64,000 nt of DNA from Anarhynchus alexandrinus (lineage: Eukaryota; Chordata; Aves; Charadriiformes; Charadriidae), in contig VUYV01000599.1 of assembly GCA_008711295.1 (NCBI GenBank), forward strand, positions 226,320 to 290,319. Reading direction: 5' to 3'. Both the position numbers and the translations under genes were made by a program. The notes under the pieces are model-generated. The model searched no databases, was not told where the DNA came from, and was given only the letters and a program-made list of their open reading frames with translations. Positions 36,701 through 48,688 of this stretch are shown here, one piece after another (within the stretch, counting starts at the first letter, position 1; every line of letters begins with the position of its first letter).

Positions 36701-37840
36701 TATCATACTCAGGGACATTCTCCATGGGAAGCAGAGGTGTGTGTCAGTGAAAACAGGTCTGGGGAACAACACCCATGGTGCTGGTGTTGCCAAAGAGAGG
36801 TCTCAGGTTCCTATAAGACTTTCAGATATGTTTGGAGCTGACTGATAAATACCGGCACATTGGCCAAATGTCTCTACTCTCACAGCTCTGGAGGTGGAAA
36901 GAGTCTTCACAGAGACGGTGTCCATCCATCTGAGGACATGATAGACCCACACGATCCGCCTTTGCCTTTTTTATGGAGTTGGAGTTTCTTTTTCTCCTCA
37001 TCCCCAATCTAAGCGTTAAAACAAAGGATTAACACACAAATCTGTACCTTGGGGTCATTTCCACTGTGCAGCCACTTTCGTGCGTGACCATGGCAAAGTC
37101 CCGTAGCCCCCCATCCCATCCCTCTGGGTTTCCCAGCGGTACCTGTGGGATGACAGCACTACTTGTCTCAGAGGGGTGCTGGAAAGATAAACACGGTGAG
37201 GCATCCAGCAACGGTGGGAAGGGAAGCAGATAAGCACCCGAGCTAGAGAATATAGGCACAGGAATTATCTGAAGGCAGAAAAGGGATTATCGCTCTGGAA
37301 TGAGTTTGCCTCTGCTGAACAGGGGAATATTTGACACCATAAAAGTCTCTCCTTGCTGCAACTTCGGTCCCACCACCAGCATGTACACAGTCTGTGCACC
37401 CACTTTGAGAACCACTCACTGATGTTCACACACACACCCCACCCCCCTCCGTTTCCAACTGACTTTCGGCTAATTTGGGCACTTGGAAATAAAGCCACCA
37501 GGTGAGCCTCAGATGGGCTGTGACATCTTCAAGATGAAACTCATCTTTGAAATTGCAGCAGCGGCTCAGCTGTCCTTTAGAGCTGCTCCTGCAGCTTCTA
37601 CTTCCGGTGCCATTCACAGCTAGGCAATCTCTTCGTTAGCCAGGGCATTTAATGAATTACATGCACACCTCGTGGCTCCTGGGCACCTCACACCCATTGT
37701 AAAACCCGGACACTGGAAGGGCGTACAGTTCCCAACCGGTGCAGAGGTGGTCCAAGACATGCGCCCGTGAAACCAGTCACCACAGCAATTCATCCTGGCA
37801 GCACCGACATAACCAAACACGTCTTTGGCATAGATGATAC
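36701..37840. other. Unique non-coding DNA
   Basis: No gene or repeat is recognised. The open frame that ends in the CR1 at 37841 begins here by chance at 37767. Confidence 0.45.
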
Positions 37841-38393
37841 ACCCCTCTACTCCACTCTCGTGAGACCCCACCTGGAGTATTGCATCCAGCTCTGGAGTCC
37901 CCAACATAAGAAGGACATGGACCTGCTGGAGCATGTCCAGAGGAGAGCCACGAGGATGATCCGAGGGCTGGAGCACCTCTGCTGTGAGGAGAGGCTGAAA
38001 GAGTTGGGGCTGTTCAGCCTGGAGAAGAGAAGGCTCCGGGGAGATCTTATTGCGGCCTTAGAGTACCTAAAGGGGGGCTACAGGAGAGCTGGGGAAGGAC
38101 TTTTTACTGGGGCATGTAGTGATAGGACAAGGGGGAATGGCTTGAAACTGGAAGAGGGCAGGTTTAGATTGAACATTAGGAAGAAGTTTTTCACTTTAAG
38201 GGTGGTAAGGCACTGGCACAGGTTGCCCAGAGAGGTTGTTGAGGCCCTGTCCCTGGAGGTGTTCAAGGCCAGGCTGGACGTGGACTTGGGCAACCTGGTC
38301 TAGTGGGAGGTGTCCCTGTCTATGGCAGGGGGGTTGGAACTCGATGATCTTCAAGGTCCTTTCCCACCTAAACCATTCTATGATTCTATGATT
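37841..38393 (+). mobile_element. CR1 LINE 3' end, best preserved copy
   Basis: 5'-truncated CR1 of about 550 bp. The first about 460 bp stay open in one frame and encode the C-terminal part of the ORF2 reverse transcriptase. The order is a [14 protein letters not shown] motif, an [13 protein letters not shown] segment, a [18 protein letters not shown] segment, a [21 protein letters not shown] segment, a [13 protein letters not shown] segment, and a natural TAG stop at 38301-38303. About 90 bp of 3' UTR follows and ends in ATTCTATGATTCTATG, the CR1 octamer tail. The intact partial frame and tail suggest the youngest CR1 here. Without the endonuclease and most of the reverse transcriptase it cannot move by itself. 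Confidence 0.97.
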
Positions 38394-38739
38394 GCAAAGC
38401 AGAATGACCCATTTCTTCTCCTTGATGGTGCACAGGCGGCCAAGGCTGGTGGTGTTTGTAAAGCAGGTAGCCCCCAGTAGCTGAGCTAGCCAGCATGGCC
38501 ATGAGAAGGGCTCGCCCGTAGAGCAATGTTACGTGGGCTTCTCCCAGCCCCCTTTACCCAGGGAAAGCGTAGGAAACCTTCCAATGAAAGGCAACCGGGC
38601 TGCCTTTACCACCATGAAAGAAGCCTTGCTATGAAACTCCATAAAGGACCAAGAACTTGCTCTTCATCTCCTCTCCCTCTCTCCCCCTCTCTTGCCTTCT
38701 CCCACCTCAGAAAGTAATCTCATCCTTTCGTCACATATT
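38394..38739. other. Unique non-coding DNA
   Basis: Short spacer without a recognisable feature; a CT-rich stretch with CTCCCTCTCTCCCCCTCTC words is at about 38667-38700. Confidence 0.5.
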
Positions 38740-39120
38740 ATTGAAATCCCAGCTCTTAAAAAAAAACCTCTCATTTTTTGCCCAGACTGAGAGCATGTCA
38801 TTCGGAAGTGATGTGCAAGGCAGGAGATAACCAGGTAGAACTCAGCGATTCGCCACAGAAAATGGCTCCATGTATGGTTGTAATGCTATCAGAGTCCGTC
38901 CCTCAATAGCTCTTTACCGCTCCCGAGCTCAGAATCTGCTGATTCAAGAACTTTGCCTGCACGGGTGGAGGAGGAGGGGATAGGGCTGGGGGAAGATGGG
39001 GAGGTATATAAAAATAGAGCCTTTGCAGTCCGGACAGAAGACATAATAATGCAAAGGCTCTGCTTTCTTCCCTTTTCTAATTTTTTTTGGTGATGCGGGA
39101 GAAGCAGCACGCGGTCCCCC
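38740..39120 (+). promoter_or_regulatory. Candidate element with TATA-like box and 12-bp inverted repeat
   Basis: A G-rich strand segment (38960-39003) is followed by TATATAAAAATAG at 39005-39017, which fits a TATA box or a near-MEF2 word. Immediately after is a perfect 12-bp inverted repeat: AGAGCCTTTGCA (39016-39027) and TGCAAAGGCTCT (39050-39061), with a 22-nt spacer. In RNA this would be a 12-bp stem with a 22-nt loop. No transposon is recognised, and no coding sequence follows. Promoter activity is inference. Confidence 0.4.
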
Positions 39121-40229
39121 CCTGCTCGCTCTCTCGTTCTCTGTCCTCATTTCATGCTTTAGTTGTGCTGATTGGGAGGGCTGAATCCCCTCGGCTCACC
39201 GCTTAGTGCAAAACAGTTGCGCTCCCGTCTGGAATGGAGAGAGGTTAGAGGCTAACTCCGTGCAGACAGGGGATTTTGCTGAGGCAAATGGGGTCTCCGA
39301 GGGGATGCAGCCGCGTGAGTCCATGGACCGGGAGGTCTCCCATCACCGAGGAGTTGGGAGAGAAATGTCCCACACAGTTCTCATTTAACCAGAAATATTG
39401 TGCCTGTGCACGTGAAGCAGAAGGTGCCTCTCTCTGTTCGGCAGCCTTTCTCTCAGGTGTGATGGTGCACAAATCTTTTGATCATATGCAGAGAAGGAAA
39501 TAAACCCCAGGTTTAAACAGCCAAGCAGGTAGGAGGTGGGTCAGAGACAGACAAGTCTATACAGTTGGGGCCCCACCAGCGGCTCTGGCAAATTCCTGGA
39601 CTCCAGCCCTGACTTCTTTTGACTTTGGATGTGAGTCAGGGCAGCCAAAGCATTTTGGATGGCTTTGTAAATCAGTGCATTAAAATATCAAGCCATGCTT
39701 TTTGTAGATCAGGGGACCTGTGGCATAGGAAACTTGGCGTAACCGCATAGCCACTGTTCAGTAGCAGCAGATGCGGCGCAGTTGCTTTCCAAGCAGATGA
39801 TTCATAATTTTGGCAGGAGGCTGTTACTTGGCACCATGGAGGCATCAGTGGGAAATCACTGCAGGCTTCTGCCATCCAGTCCCCATGTAGGTCCCGGTCT
39901 GGATGGACCAGCGATGCTACCATGCCACCAGTGTTTGACCACCAAATGAACCAACTCGACTGTCTCCCGGTTGAAGAGAGAGTGAATGACTGATCAGAGA
40001 AGCCTTTTTCCTCTCTGACAGATCCCACGCTGGCTGTTTTTTTGTGGACTGCGTGATCGCAGGGCCAGGCAGCTGCTTGCTGGTTTGCTTGCTGTCCTCT
40101 GCACCCACGTATCCACCATCACCCATGTGTAGCTGGGGGATTTCACTCCCATCTGCCCTTCCCATCAGGGGTGAACTGGCAGCCAGACTTGGCCTTAAGT
40201 TTCCTGTCAGTTTTCTAGTCCTCATAAAT
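39121..40229. other. Unique non-coding DNA
   Basis: No gene or repeat is recognised; open frames on both strands at 39245-40028 show no domain. Confidence 0.4.
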
Positions 40230-40640
40230 TTAGGAGCTGTCAGCAAAGTAAAGGAGGATCACAATACCATACATGGAGAACTGCATAATCTTGAAGATGA
40301 GAGTAAAGGAAATGGGATGAAATTTAAGACTACTAAATGCAAGGTCATGCACTTGGGGATTAACAAGAAATTCTGCTCTAAACTGGGAGCTCATCAGTTG
40401 GAAACGAGAGAGGAGCAGAAAGATGTGAGTGTATTAGTTACCAGAGGATGTCTACAAGCCACCGATGAGTTGTACTATGAAAAAGCAAGGGTCCCAGCCT
40501 CTTGCAGGTGAAGCATTCCCAGTTCAGACCAGTGGCATCCTGTATGTCATGGGTAAGATTTCACCTGGGTACTAGTCTGCATGGAAGTGTTTGTCCAACC
40601 CACAGGGAAGAAGCTGGAGAATGGGCAGGGAAGCAGAGAG
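40230..40640 (+). mobile_element. Old CR1 LINE fragment (ORF2 interior)
   Basis: A frame ending at 40511 translates to GNGMKFKTTKCKVMHLG followed by KLGAHQLETREEQKDVSVLV. This follows the CR1 ORF2 pattern KFNxxKCKVMHLG..YxLGxxxLExxxEEKDLGVLV. DNA words AAATGCAAGGTCATGCACTTGGGG and GCTCATCAGTTGGAAA agree. After about 40460 the similarity weakens but still fits the CR1 order. No tail is present and the copy is clearly dead. This segment lies further 5' in ORF2 than the 37.8 kb piece. Ends are approximate. Confidence 0.85.
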
Positions 40641-43188
40641 GTGGTGTTAAGAAAGGGTCTCAACAGCTCGTGGTTTGTCTAACAAACATCTTCTTGAACT
40701 GTGTGAGAAAAAAATATGAATGCTTTTTCTTAGGGGCAAATGGAAGGTCTGAAAGACACTTGGTGCCAGAGCAAATGAAAATAGCATGAAGCAGTGTATT
40801 TTGGAAATTACAAATATATTTGTAGTATCAAAGCAGGGAAACTGTGGAACATAACCCACTCTGCCTGTTTCCAATGAGGGAGATGCACCTCCACGTGCAG
40901 CATCCCAGCCGGGTGCATTGACCACAGGCGGCAGCCTGAGTCACCATGGTCCTCTGAACCTGTAATAACGTTGTGCGAGATGGCATGGAGCCAACAGCCC
41001 ACCTCTAAAACAGGGGTACAAGACTGATCAGGTGAGGCAGGGGTACCAGAAACCCCCTCCAGATCACAGACACCTTCTAACTCATGGAGCTTCTCTCAGA
41101 GGCAGGGAGACGGGCAACTTTCCATCAGTGTTTTCCAGAGGCGGTGTGGTGGAGGTGGGAGCTGACCTCCCCAGCCAGGAGAGCTGCTTTCCCTCTGTCA
41201 GCTTTCCCCTCTCCATGCTGTGTTCATCTAGTTAAAAAAAATTAATCTGAATATGAAACAGAGGGGCTGCACTCAGTACCTGTGACGGTATTTTCATAAT
41301 TGCATTTTTTTTTTACCTCTTTCCAATGAGGTTAAAACATCAGTTGAGAGCATATGGAGGATTTTTTTCAGGCTGTAGCAAAGCCTTTTGCCATGTATTC
41401 ATGCACACACATGCACACATCTTTGTCATGGGCTGTCACCTTCCCCCCCTCAGCCTGGATGGGTGTCCCAGTCTTTGGGGACCACCCATCCGACCAACAG
41501 CACTTCACACACTCTGCAGCCGCCTTTCTCCAGGTGCCGTGGGGGATTTAGTGCAAGGGCCTTGGAATAAAATGCACACTGGGAACAGGTTTATACTCTG
41601 TATTTACTGGCACAGGAGCAATGTTTCAAGCTGTGCTAAGGGGGTTTTGTCATCCTCTTTAGTAGTTCTCACTACATAAAGCATTGCCTCTTTCCCCTCG
41701 CTGCCCTTTTGCATTGCTTTTCCCGAACACGTCCCTTTTGGTATCTCCCAAACCTGTTCAAAACCTTACGTGGTATTTCCTACACTGCTTTGGCCAATTC
41801 CTTGTTTTAACCAGTTTCCCAAATGTGGTGGGTAGCACTTGCCCCTGAGCAGCCCTATCACAACCTCCGCCAGTTTGAGGGTGTTGCAACTTCTGGCTGG
41901 TCAACGCAGAGGGTTTTGAGCCTGCGATCAGCCATGACAATAAGCCAGGAGGGAAAAAAGGCCAAATGACAGCGGCATCACATTTTATTTTATCATAATG
42001 ATATTACATGTACATGGTTCATGGTCTCTGTTCAGCTGGGATGGAGCAGCAACATCCAACCTCAAATCACCCACATGCTCTTTTGGACCTGCCAGGGGGT
42101 CCCTGGGCCACAGCATCGAGGTCCCAAATCGAGGTCAAAGAGCTGCCCAGGTTGGGTCTGAAGCCCAAAACAATGGCCTTCTGGACTCCGTCTCAAGCGG
42201 TGCCCTCTTAAGTGACTTCAGCTAGTTGTCTCCCTTTTTTCACAGCCGAAAAAGTCCTGCCAAGAAGAAAGTCTTCAGGGCCTGCTCACATTCCAGCAAC
42301 ACTCCGGCCTCCAGAAGTCCTTTTCACAGCACACAATATGGCATTGTGATTAGATATAAACTGAAAGTGTATTTCCTGCCCTTCAGTAATTACACTGGCT
42401 TATGGGAGCTTTATTCAGCATGAAGCTTTATTATTCTGCAGAATGAAATGTATAATTTTCCTCTCCTCCAATGCACAGATGAAAAATCATATTTTGGTCC
42501 GAGTTGGGAAGAAAGGCTCAGTTATCACTTGAGAGCGTGGTGTTATTTTCCCCCGGAATTAAAAAATCCATCTGGGTGTACGACCCCGTTCACCCTCCTG
42601 CCTCTCCATTCAGCCTTTTGTATGCATATGAACCTTATCAATTTCCACCGCTGCAGAAAGGTGAACCAAAACAGCGTGCCTCCCCCAGTCCTCCTCGCTC
42701 TAATGGAAACGCGTGAGCTGGAGCAATAAACGCATGTAAAACCCTCCTGCTCCACTGAGAAGGGGAGGAAGGTACAGATGGAAAGCCTGGTTTGTGAATG
42801 TTGCCCATCAGCAAGGGTACCAGCATCAGCACAATCCTGTTGTCAGAACAACCCGGGATGTTGGGACAGGACCTGATTTATACAAAAGTCTGGCTTCAAG
42901 CAAGGCTTAACTCCAAAAATGATGAAAACCAACTAAAACCAACTTCATCCAGCCTTACTTGATAAGCTCTTGGTCACCAACAGTGGGAGTCCCTCGTGCA
43001 GGCACAGCCCAACTTGCTCTCATTGCACACCAACCCATTGCTTAGCAAGACACAGCAGATGCTTTCTTCCTGGCATCTCTTCCTCCAAGAGAGGACTTGG
43101 AAAGGCAGACTGCCTGTTTTTTTTTCTTTAAATGGAGATGTTATGCCAGCAATTGCCTCTCCTGCTGTTGCAGTTGTCCATTGAGGTT
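40641..43188. other. Unique non-coding DNA
   Basis: No gene is recognised. AT-rich element-like sequence occurs at 41985-42020 and 42330-42480, where AGCTTTATT appears twice within about 30 bp. T-runs are at 41307-41316. Confidence 0.4.
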
Positions 43189-43320
43189 GGACATTCAAGG
43201 CCAGGTTGGACCGGGCTTTGAGCAACCTGGTCTAGTGGGAGGTGTCCCTGCCCAGGGCAGGGGGGTTGGGACTAGATGATCTTTAAGGTCCCTTCCAACC
43301 TAAATCATTCTATGATTCTT
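43189..43320 (+). mobile_element. CR1 LINE 3' tail
   Basis: About 130 bp of CR1 3' end. ATTCAAGGCCAGGTTGGACC opens the piece, followed by GAGCAACCTGGTCTAGTGGG, GGGGGGTTGGGACTAGATGA and CTTTAAGGTCCCTTCCAACC. It ends in ATTCTATGATTCTT. The end is only slightly diverged. TGAGGTT lies just outside on both sides (43182-43188 and 43321-43327). Confidence 0.95.
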
Positions 43321-43321
43321 T

Positions 43322-44700
43322 GAGGTTAGCTGCCAGGCTGCACACATCGGCGAGTGCACTAATGGGTGGTCCTGTGACCATACACCCTCGTGTCTGCCTG
43401 TATGAACTGGGAAGCAGTCTTTATACTTCGGGTACTCAGTGATGCTGTTACAGCTCTTCATACTATTGCTACCATTATTGGAAGTAATGAAAGGTGGTGC
43501 TTCCTCTAATAGCAAGAGCTTTTCTCATGGTAGTGGTCATGAAAACTATCCTGGGAACAGAATTCATCTGACTAAATTTTGCTGCATAAATTGGGCATCT
43601 GCGCTAAGCAAGTTACATGGGATGAATCCCTGTGTGCCCATCTCAGGATGGGATAAGTCGAACAGTTCCTCGCTGGCTTTTCTTTGCCATTTGATGGAGA
43701 TGGGCTGCTGCAAATTGCAAGCGAAGACTGGCAGAGGCAGTTATGGCGGGGCAAGGAGATGGAAAACTACAAGCACAGTATGAAATATCGGTGGTGTATT
43801 TGGAATGCTTGGTGGGAGCCCCACATCAGCACCATGATCCCTGGAAGCTGTGTCTGCCCTGGGGTCACTCAGAAAACAGCTCCGATCAGTGTGTCTGAAA
43901 TACCAAGGACGGGCAGAGGTGTTCCCCAGCACCTCGGTCTATGTTACATGTGCAAGTGCAGTGGTGAGATCCTTCAACTGGGGATCTTGTGTACCAGTCA
44001 TGGCCCAAAGCAGAGTAGAAGACAGCCCCTGTCCTGTATTACTTCCATGTTCAGATAAAACATTTACCAGCAACAGGCGTCCCAGCTCTCCAGTCTCCAA
44101 CATGCTTATGCGGATGCTCAATCCATTTCTGTACAAATAATCTTAAAAGTCCCCAACAGTTCCCTGCTGTGACCCTGGCCAGCCCCCTGTCCTGTCTGCA
44201 TTTCAGTTGCTTTTAAATATCTACTTCTGCCCAAGTAAATCAAAGGAATTCAGCTCCTGTTTGTTGTTGTCCAGTTGGTGCACCTCACTCCAAAGCCAAA
44301 AAGCCTTGGAGAAGGCTGGGGCAAGCACCTCCCGTCCACCACCTTCCTCTGACCCGAATTTACCATGACTGTTGGTACATCTAGTCCTTCTGTGTTTCCC
44401 CTTGAGAAGTTTAGATGCAATAATATCTGCTCCCCTTGTACCAGTTTGTACTGGTTGCAACCGTGTTGAGATGACCAATGTATTTATATCCCATGATGAT
44501 ATAAATGCACCTGCACTGAGAAGGCGGGCTGGGTTTGGAGGTTCTTTGGAGGTCTGGATAAGCTTTACATTAGATGGACACTGCCTTCAAGATACTTCCT
44601 TTGCCACGTATTTGATGGACGTGACTCCAACAATACTGAAAGAAAACACGTGCAGCTGGAACATCACCAGTGGTACCAGGAGATGCTGGACTGGATGTGG
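43322..44700. other. Unique non-coding DNA
   Basis: No gene is recognised. Open frames of 114-126 codons at 43439-44058 overlap in different frames and on the other strand and lack domains. Confidence 0.4.
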
Positions 44701-45060
44701 CAGGGCGGGCAGTTCTGGAGCGCAATAACTAGCATTAATATTCATGCATCGGGCCCAGGGAGCTGCGTCAATTAAGGGGAGAAAGGGGGAGAAGGGATGG
44801 TGGAAAGGGGTATGCGGTTTTGTTTGCTGCCCGCTGCCCCATTAGCTGAGCAGGGGGGAGGGAAGGCAGGCCATTTAGCAGGTCAGCGGCAAGCGGCGCT
44901 ATCAGATGCCACGCCAAGCTAATTCCTAATTGGGGCAGTGTTTGTCAACACTGACAGAGCCTTAATACACTGTAATCGCTGGAGCCACAAGCTCTGATAG
45001 AGATCTTAATCTTCGCGCTCCGTCCCTTTCACACCGCACCGCAACAAGCATGTCTGCTCC
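44701..45060. promoter_or_regulatory. Candidate non-coding regulatory element
   Basis: Repeat-free block with ATTAATATTCATGCAT (44734-44749), CTAATTCCTAATTGG (44919-44933) and a 14-bp dyad TGTCA-ACAC-TGACA (44943-44956). The TGACA half-sites fit TALE homeodomain (MEIS/TGIF-type) binding, known for the family. Homeodomain words cluster around it, as in developmental enhancers. It also has CpGs at 44883-44900. Function is inferred. Confidence 0.4.
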
Positions 45061-46555
45061 TTCCCCTGGCCCTCACCAGGAGCTGGGCTCGGTGCACCGA
45101 GAGGGTTTTAAAATAGCCCCTTCTTTTTCTTACAAACTAAAGAAAGGAGAGGAGGTGAGAAGCAGCTAATGAGGGAAAAAAAAAAAAAAAAGAGAAAGCA
45201 GCATTGTGCTGTTGGGGGAATTCTTCGGAGATTCCACAGTTGAAACTTCATCCGTCAGCAAACAGTGTCTGTTCACCAGGCTGAACTTCTGCCTCCAAAA
45301 ATAGATGCATGACACATCACCAGCTGTTTTGGGATCACCTTGGCTCCTCATGTATTCCTTCCCACTCTCTGACACAGCCTTACTGGAAAAGCTTCTCTCC
45401 ACCTTTCCGGATTTCTCTCCTCACAAAAGCTGTAGGAGACGACTTTATAGATGGGTGACTCAAGTGCGGAGCAAAGATGAGCTTTGGCAAAGATCAACTT
45501 CAAGGTCTGTGGTTGAATCCAGTCTTCCAAGTTCAAGAATCTCTCCTCATGCAGGAGGGGAGCATACCCATCAAGGACTTTGGGTTCTTTTGCCCACAGG
45601 TAGTGATGAAGGGTTTTGCCCTAAGGCAGGAGCAACGAGCACCAATAAAGTGGCCACACATCCTGCTTTTGCTGGGACAAGTCTGAAGTCCCATCCACTG
45701 CCTTTTGGTGCTCCAAATTTATTTCAGGATGCACAGAACGATCTCATATTTTATCAGTAAAAATACAGCTGGTTTTCTTCTTGAATAAATACAAACTGGT
45801 CTTTGTGGGACGTCACTAAACTGACTGAGATCCTTCTGTGGACTCAACAGGAGAAAAGTAAACAGCTCTTCTCCAAGTTGTGCTGCTTCCTTGTAGCTCA
45901 CCAAAAGCACATTTGGATACTAGGACACAGGTAAACCGCTTGCATTTTGCAGCATAGCACCTCTTCCTCCTATTACTGATGGGTCCATGGGTGTAGGGAT
46001 GCCTTTCCACACCAAAAAGTTTCACACTGGCTTCAGAGAAAACCAGCAGACGTGTCCTAAGTTCAGACAGGAATCGCTGAGACATCTTGGAAGGAGGAAG
46101 AGCCCAAAAGGCTCCCTGCAGATGGCTCTGACCCCAAAAAATGTCCTGGCTTGTCTCATAGCTTTGAGTATCGGGGACATCATGTTTAGCAAACCTGCTG
46201 CAGAATTACTTATCTTCTCCTCATTCATTATCCTGGGCTGCCGTTTGGTGCCCACTGTGTCTACGTTCCTCTTGTCAGGATGCAGAAGCAAAAAAAAAAA
46301 AACCCAAACCCAACATCAACAAAAAAAAAAAGACACCCAGGTGTCTCTGCCTTGCCCGGATTTATGAAGAGGTAAGGAAATGCATTTTCCATGTCTATGA
46401 ATTCTTGCCGTGACCACGCGAGGCCACGGCTGTCCTTGTGCATAAACAACACGATGAAGTGAGTTATTGCTGAACTGAAAGACCACAGCTCCACGCTGGA
46501 GGGTGCTTTTGTCTCTCCTTTCGGCGCTAGCTCCAGAAGCCTCTCAGCCAAGCCT
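45061..46555. other. Unique non-coding DNA
   Basis: A poly-A run is at 45177-45190, and two A-runs flank a CCCAAACCC stretch at 46290-46331. A 151-codon frame (45305-45760) lacks any domain. No gene is supported. Confidence 0.4.
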
Positions 46556-46870
46556 CCTTGTGGCATGTGCTATGCTTACCTGTGATTTATTGATGATAAT
46601 CACGGGGCAAGCCATTTGTAATCGAACGTACAACAAAGACATTCTCGTGCTGAGAAGGAGTGATAACGCACCATTTAGTAATTTTTGTGCAGTCAGTAAT
46701 TTGGAGAATGAATGATAATTTCCCGAACTGAAAATCTGCAATGACAACCCTTAGCGCTATTCACCTTGTGAATAAAGATACCTTCCTCTCCATGTCTTGT
46801 GATAAATTCCTTTTATTAGGGCCACTTATGTGGGACTTTATCTTAATCGTCTTAAGTGTGGGGCAGTCTC
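46556..46870. promoter_or_regulatory. Candidate non-coding regulatory element
   Basis: Contains TGATTTATTGATGATAATCA, with an inverted pair GTGATT (46582-46587) and AATCAC (46598-46603), plus TTAGTAATTTTTG, CAGTAATTTGG and GAATGATAATTTCC words. TGATTTAT fits a PBX-HOX type site. No repeat is recognised. This is word-based inference. Confidence 0.4.
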
Positions 46871-48243
46871 TGTGGTGAGGTTGGGTCGTTTTTCATTACA
46901 ACCTCAAACATGCTCTGTGAAGTAAATAAATACCAGTCAGTGATATGAAAACAGTCATTTAAATGAAATGGGCTTTGCTCACACAACATTCTCACTCACT
47001 GCAGACAGCGTATCTGCACAACGGGGGATGCTGAGGAGCAGGGGGTCATCTTTGACATCATCCTGAGTAAGATGGCCTGTCCGATAGGAAAATTGGATAT
47101 TTTTGACCATCGCAATGTTGCAATGTCAATGCACCGCACTGCTACAATGCGCGCTTTCCCAATTCCAACAGTATTATTTAAGCCAGCAAGGAAATGTGGA
47201 TCCTGTAGAAATGCTGCATGAAAAGCCAAGGTGATTTCAGTAGGAGCTCTCCTTGATGACCCTCTGCTTTGTGGATCCTCCATTCAAAACCAAGGGATGG
47301 GGTGCTGGTTGGTTGTAAGTTAAACTGATGTTCCTCTCCACGTTGCTGGTGTAAATCCAGGCTGGGAGCTGCCGTCCAATGGTGAGATGAGTGAGCAGCT
47401 TTCTTCTCCATTTCTGAGCGCAGGTGTTTGCTTCTTGGGCATCATTGTCAGAGCTGGCAGAGGGGCTGGTCCTGGAGGCTAGGTGGTCCTCTCTTCTGTT
47501 TTACATCTCAAACATGAACCACACAACGTCTCCTCAGAAGCCACCCTTGTGTTTGAAGGAGAAAGCTGTCCCCTCCACCAGTGACACAGTTCATCAGCTT
47601 CATCCCCCTCAGCACTGTCCTAAGTTTGGGTAAAACTCTGCACGGGGCAGAAACATGGGGTTTGTTTTTCTAAAGGCAACTGGAGGGCAGACAGGGCCCG
47701 GGTTATGGTCTCCACTGGTATTGCCAGCATGGACAGGGATTTCATTTCTACGCTGCTGATAGCATCTCCATAACAAGGTGCGGTGACTATAGTCCAGCAG
47801 AAGCCACCGCGGGGGATAAACAGCATTGAAGGTGAGGGCATGACACAGCCTGCCAACCCCACTCCCAAAGAGTTTGGGGTTTGGTCACCTACTGAAGGCC
47901 AAATGTGGGCTGTTCACTGAAATCATTGCCTGTGCCGTGTGGGTACACAACGTCTTCGCCTGGCTGTGAGCACACAGCTCCCCACTCCTCTCTTTCCTCT
48001 CCTCATTGCAGCTGTGATTTAATTCCAGACAGGCAGCAAAGTTTGGAAACATGCAGATCATTCCTGTTCTATCTTAATCATCCTCACCAGGGGAAATAGA
48101 AGAGGAGAGCTTTTTAAAACACTTGGATAAAATGAGCTGAAACGATGAAGTGCATTAAGAACAGGAAAATCTAAATGAGGTGGAAATAATGTCTTAATTG
48201 GAGGGACATATTTTAATCTTCTCTCTCTCCTGCACTTACACGA
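46871..48243. other. Unique non-coding DNA
   Basis: No gene or named repeat is recognised. Minor AT-rich words occur around 46915-46970. Open frames on both strands (46996-47868) have no domain. Confidence 0.4.
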
Positions 48244-48270
48244 ACATACACACACACACACACACACGCA
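48244..48270. repeat. (CA)n microsatellite
   Basis: ACAT then about eleven CA units ending in CGCATG. A simple dinucleotide array. Confidence 0.95.
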
Positions 48271-48626
48271 TGATGCTTACACAGGAGAGTAAGGCATAAA
48301 CTGGGAGACTGTCTTGGCACAAGGATGGCAGTGCCACTGGATCGGACACCTCTTGGTTGTCATTAGGTCTGCCCGTCACACTTTCTACCTCCCTGCACTG
48401 AGGTCTTAAAGCCAATGGCCATCACTGCAGAAACCTGCCACCAACGAAATGGCATTGCAAGCTGCTCCCATTATGAGATGGGAAGTGCCCATCTCATTAC
48501 ATTGATCGTAGACGATACCTCCTACCACTAAAGTTACGCAGCCAGGATAGGATTCAGCTAGCTGTCCACGTGAGGTAGGTACCTCCATCACCGTTATGGG
48601 AGCTGTGGTCAATAACTGGTGGAGCC
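48271..48626. other. Unique non-coding DNA
   Basis: No recognisable gene or repeat. Confidence 0.45.
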
Positions 48627-48688
48627 CATAGAATGGTTTAGGTTGGAAGGCACCTTGAAGATCACCAAGTTCCAACCCCCCTGCCATA
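48627..48688 (-). mobile_element. CR1 LINE tail stub (antisense)
   Basis: Only about 60 bp: CCATAGAATGGTTTAGGTTGG, AAGATCACCAAGTTCCAA and CCCCCCTGCCAT are the reverse complement of the CR1 3' UTR. The octamer tail is reduced to half a unit. A very short 5' truncation. Confidence 0.9.
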
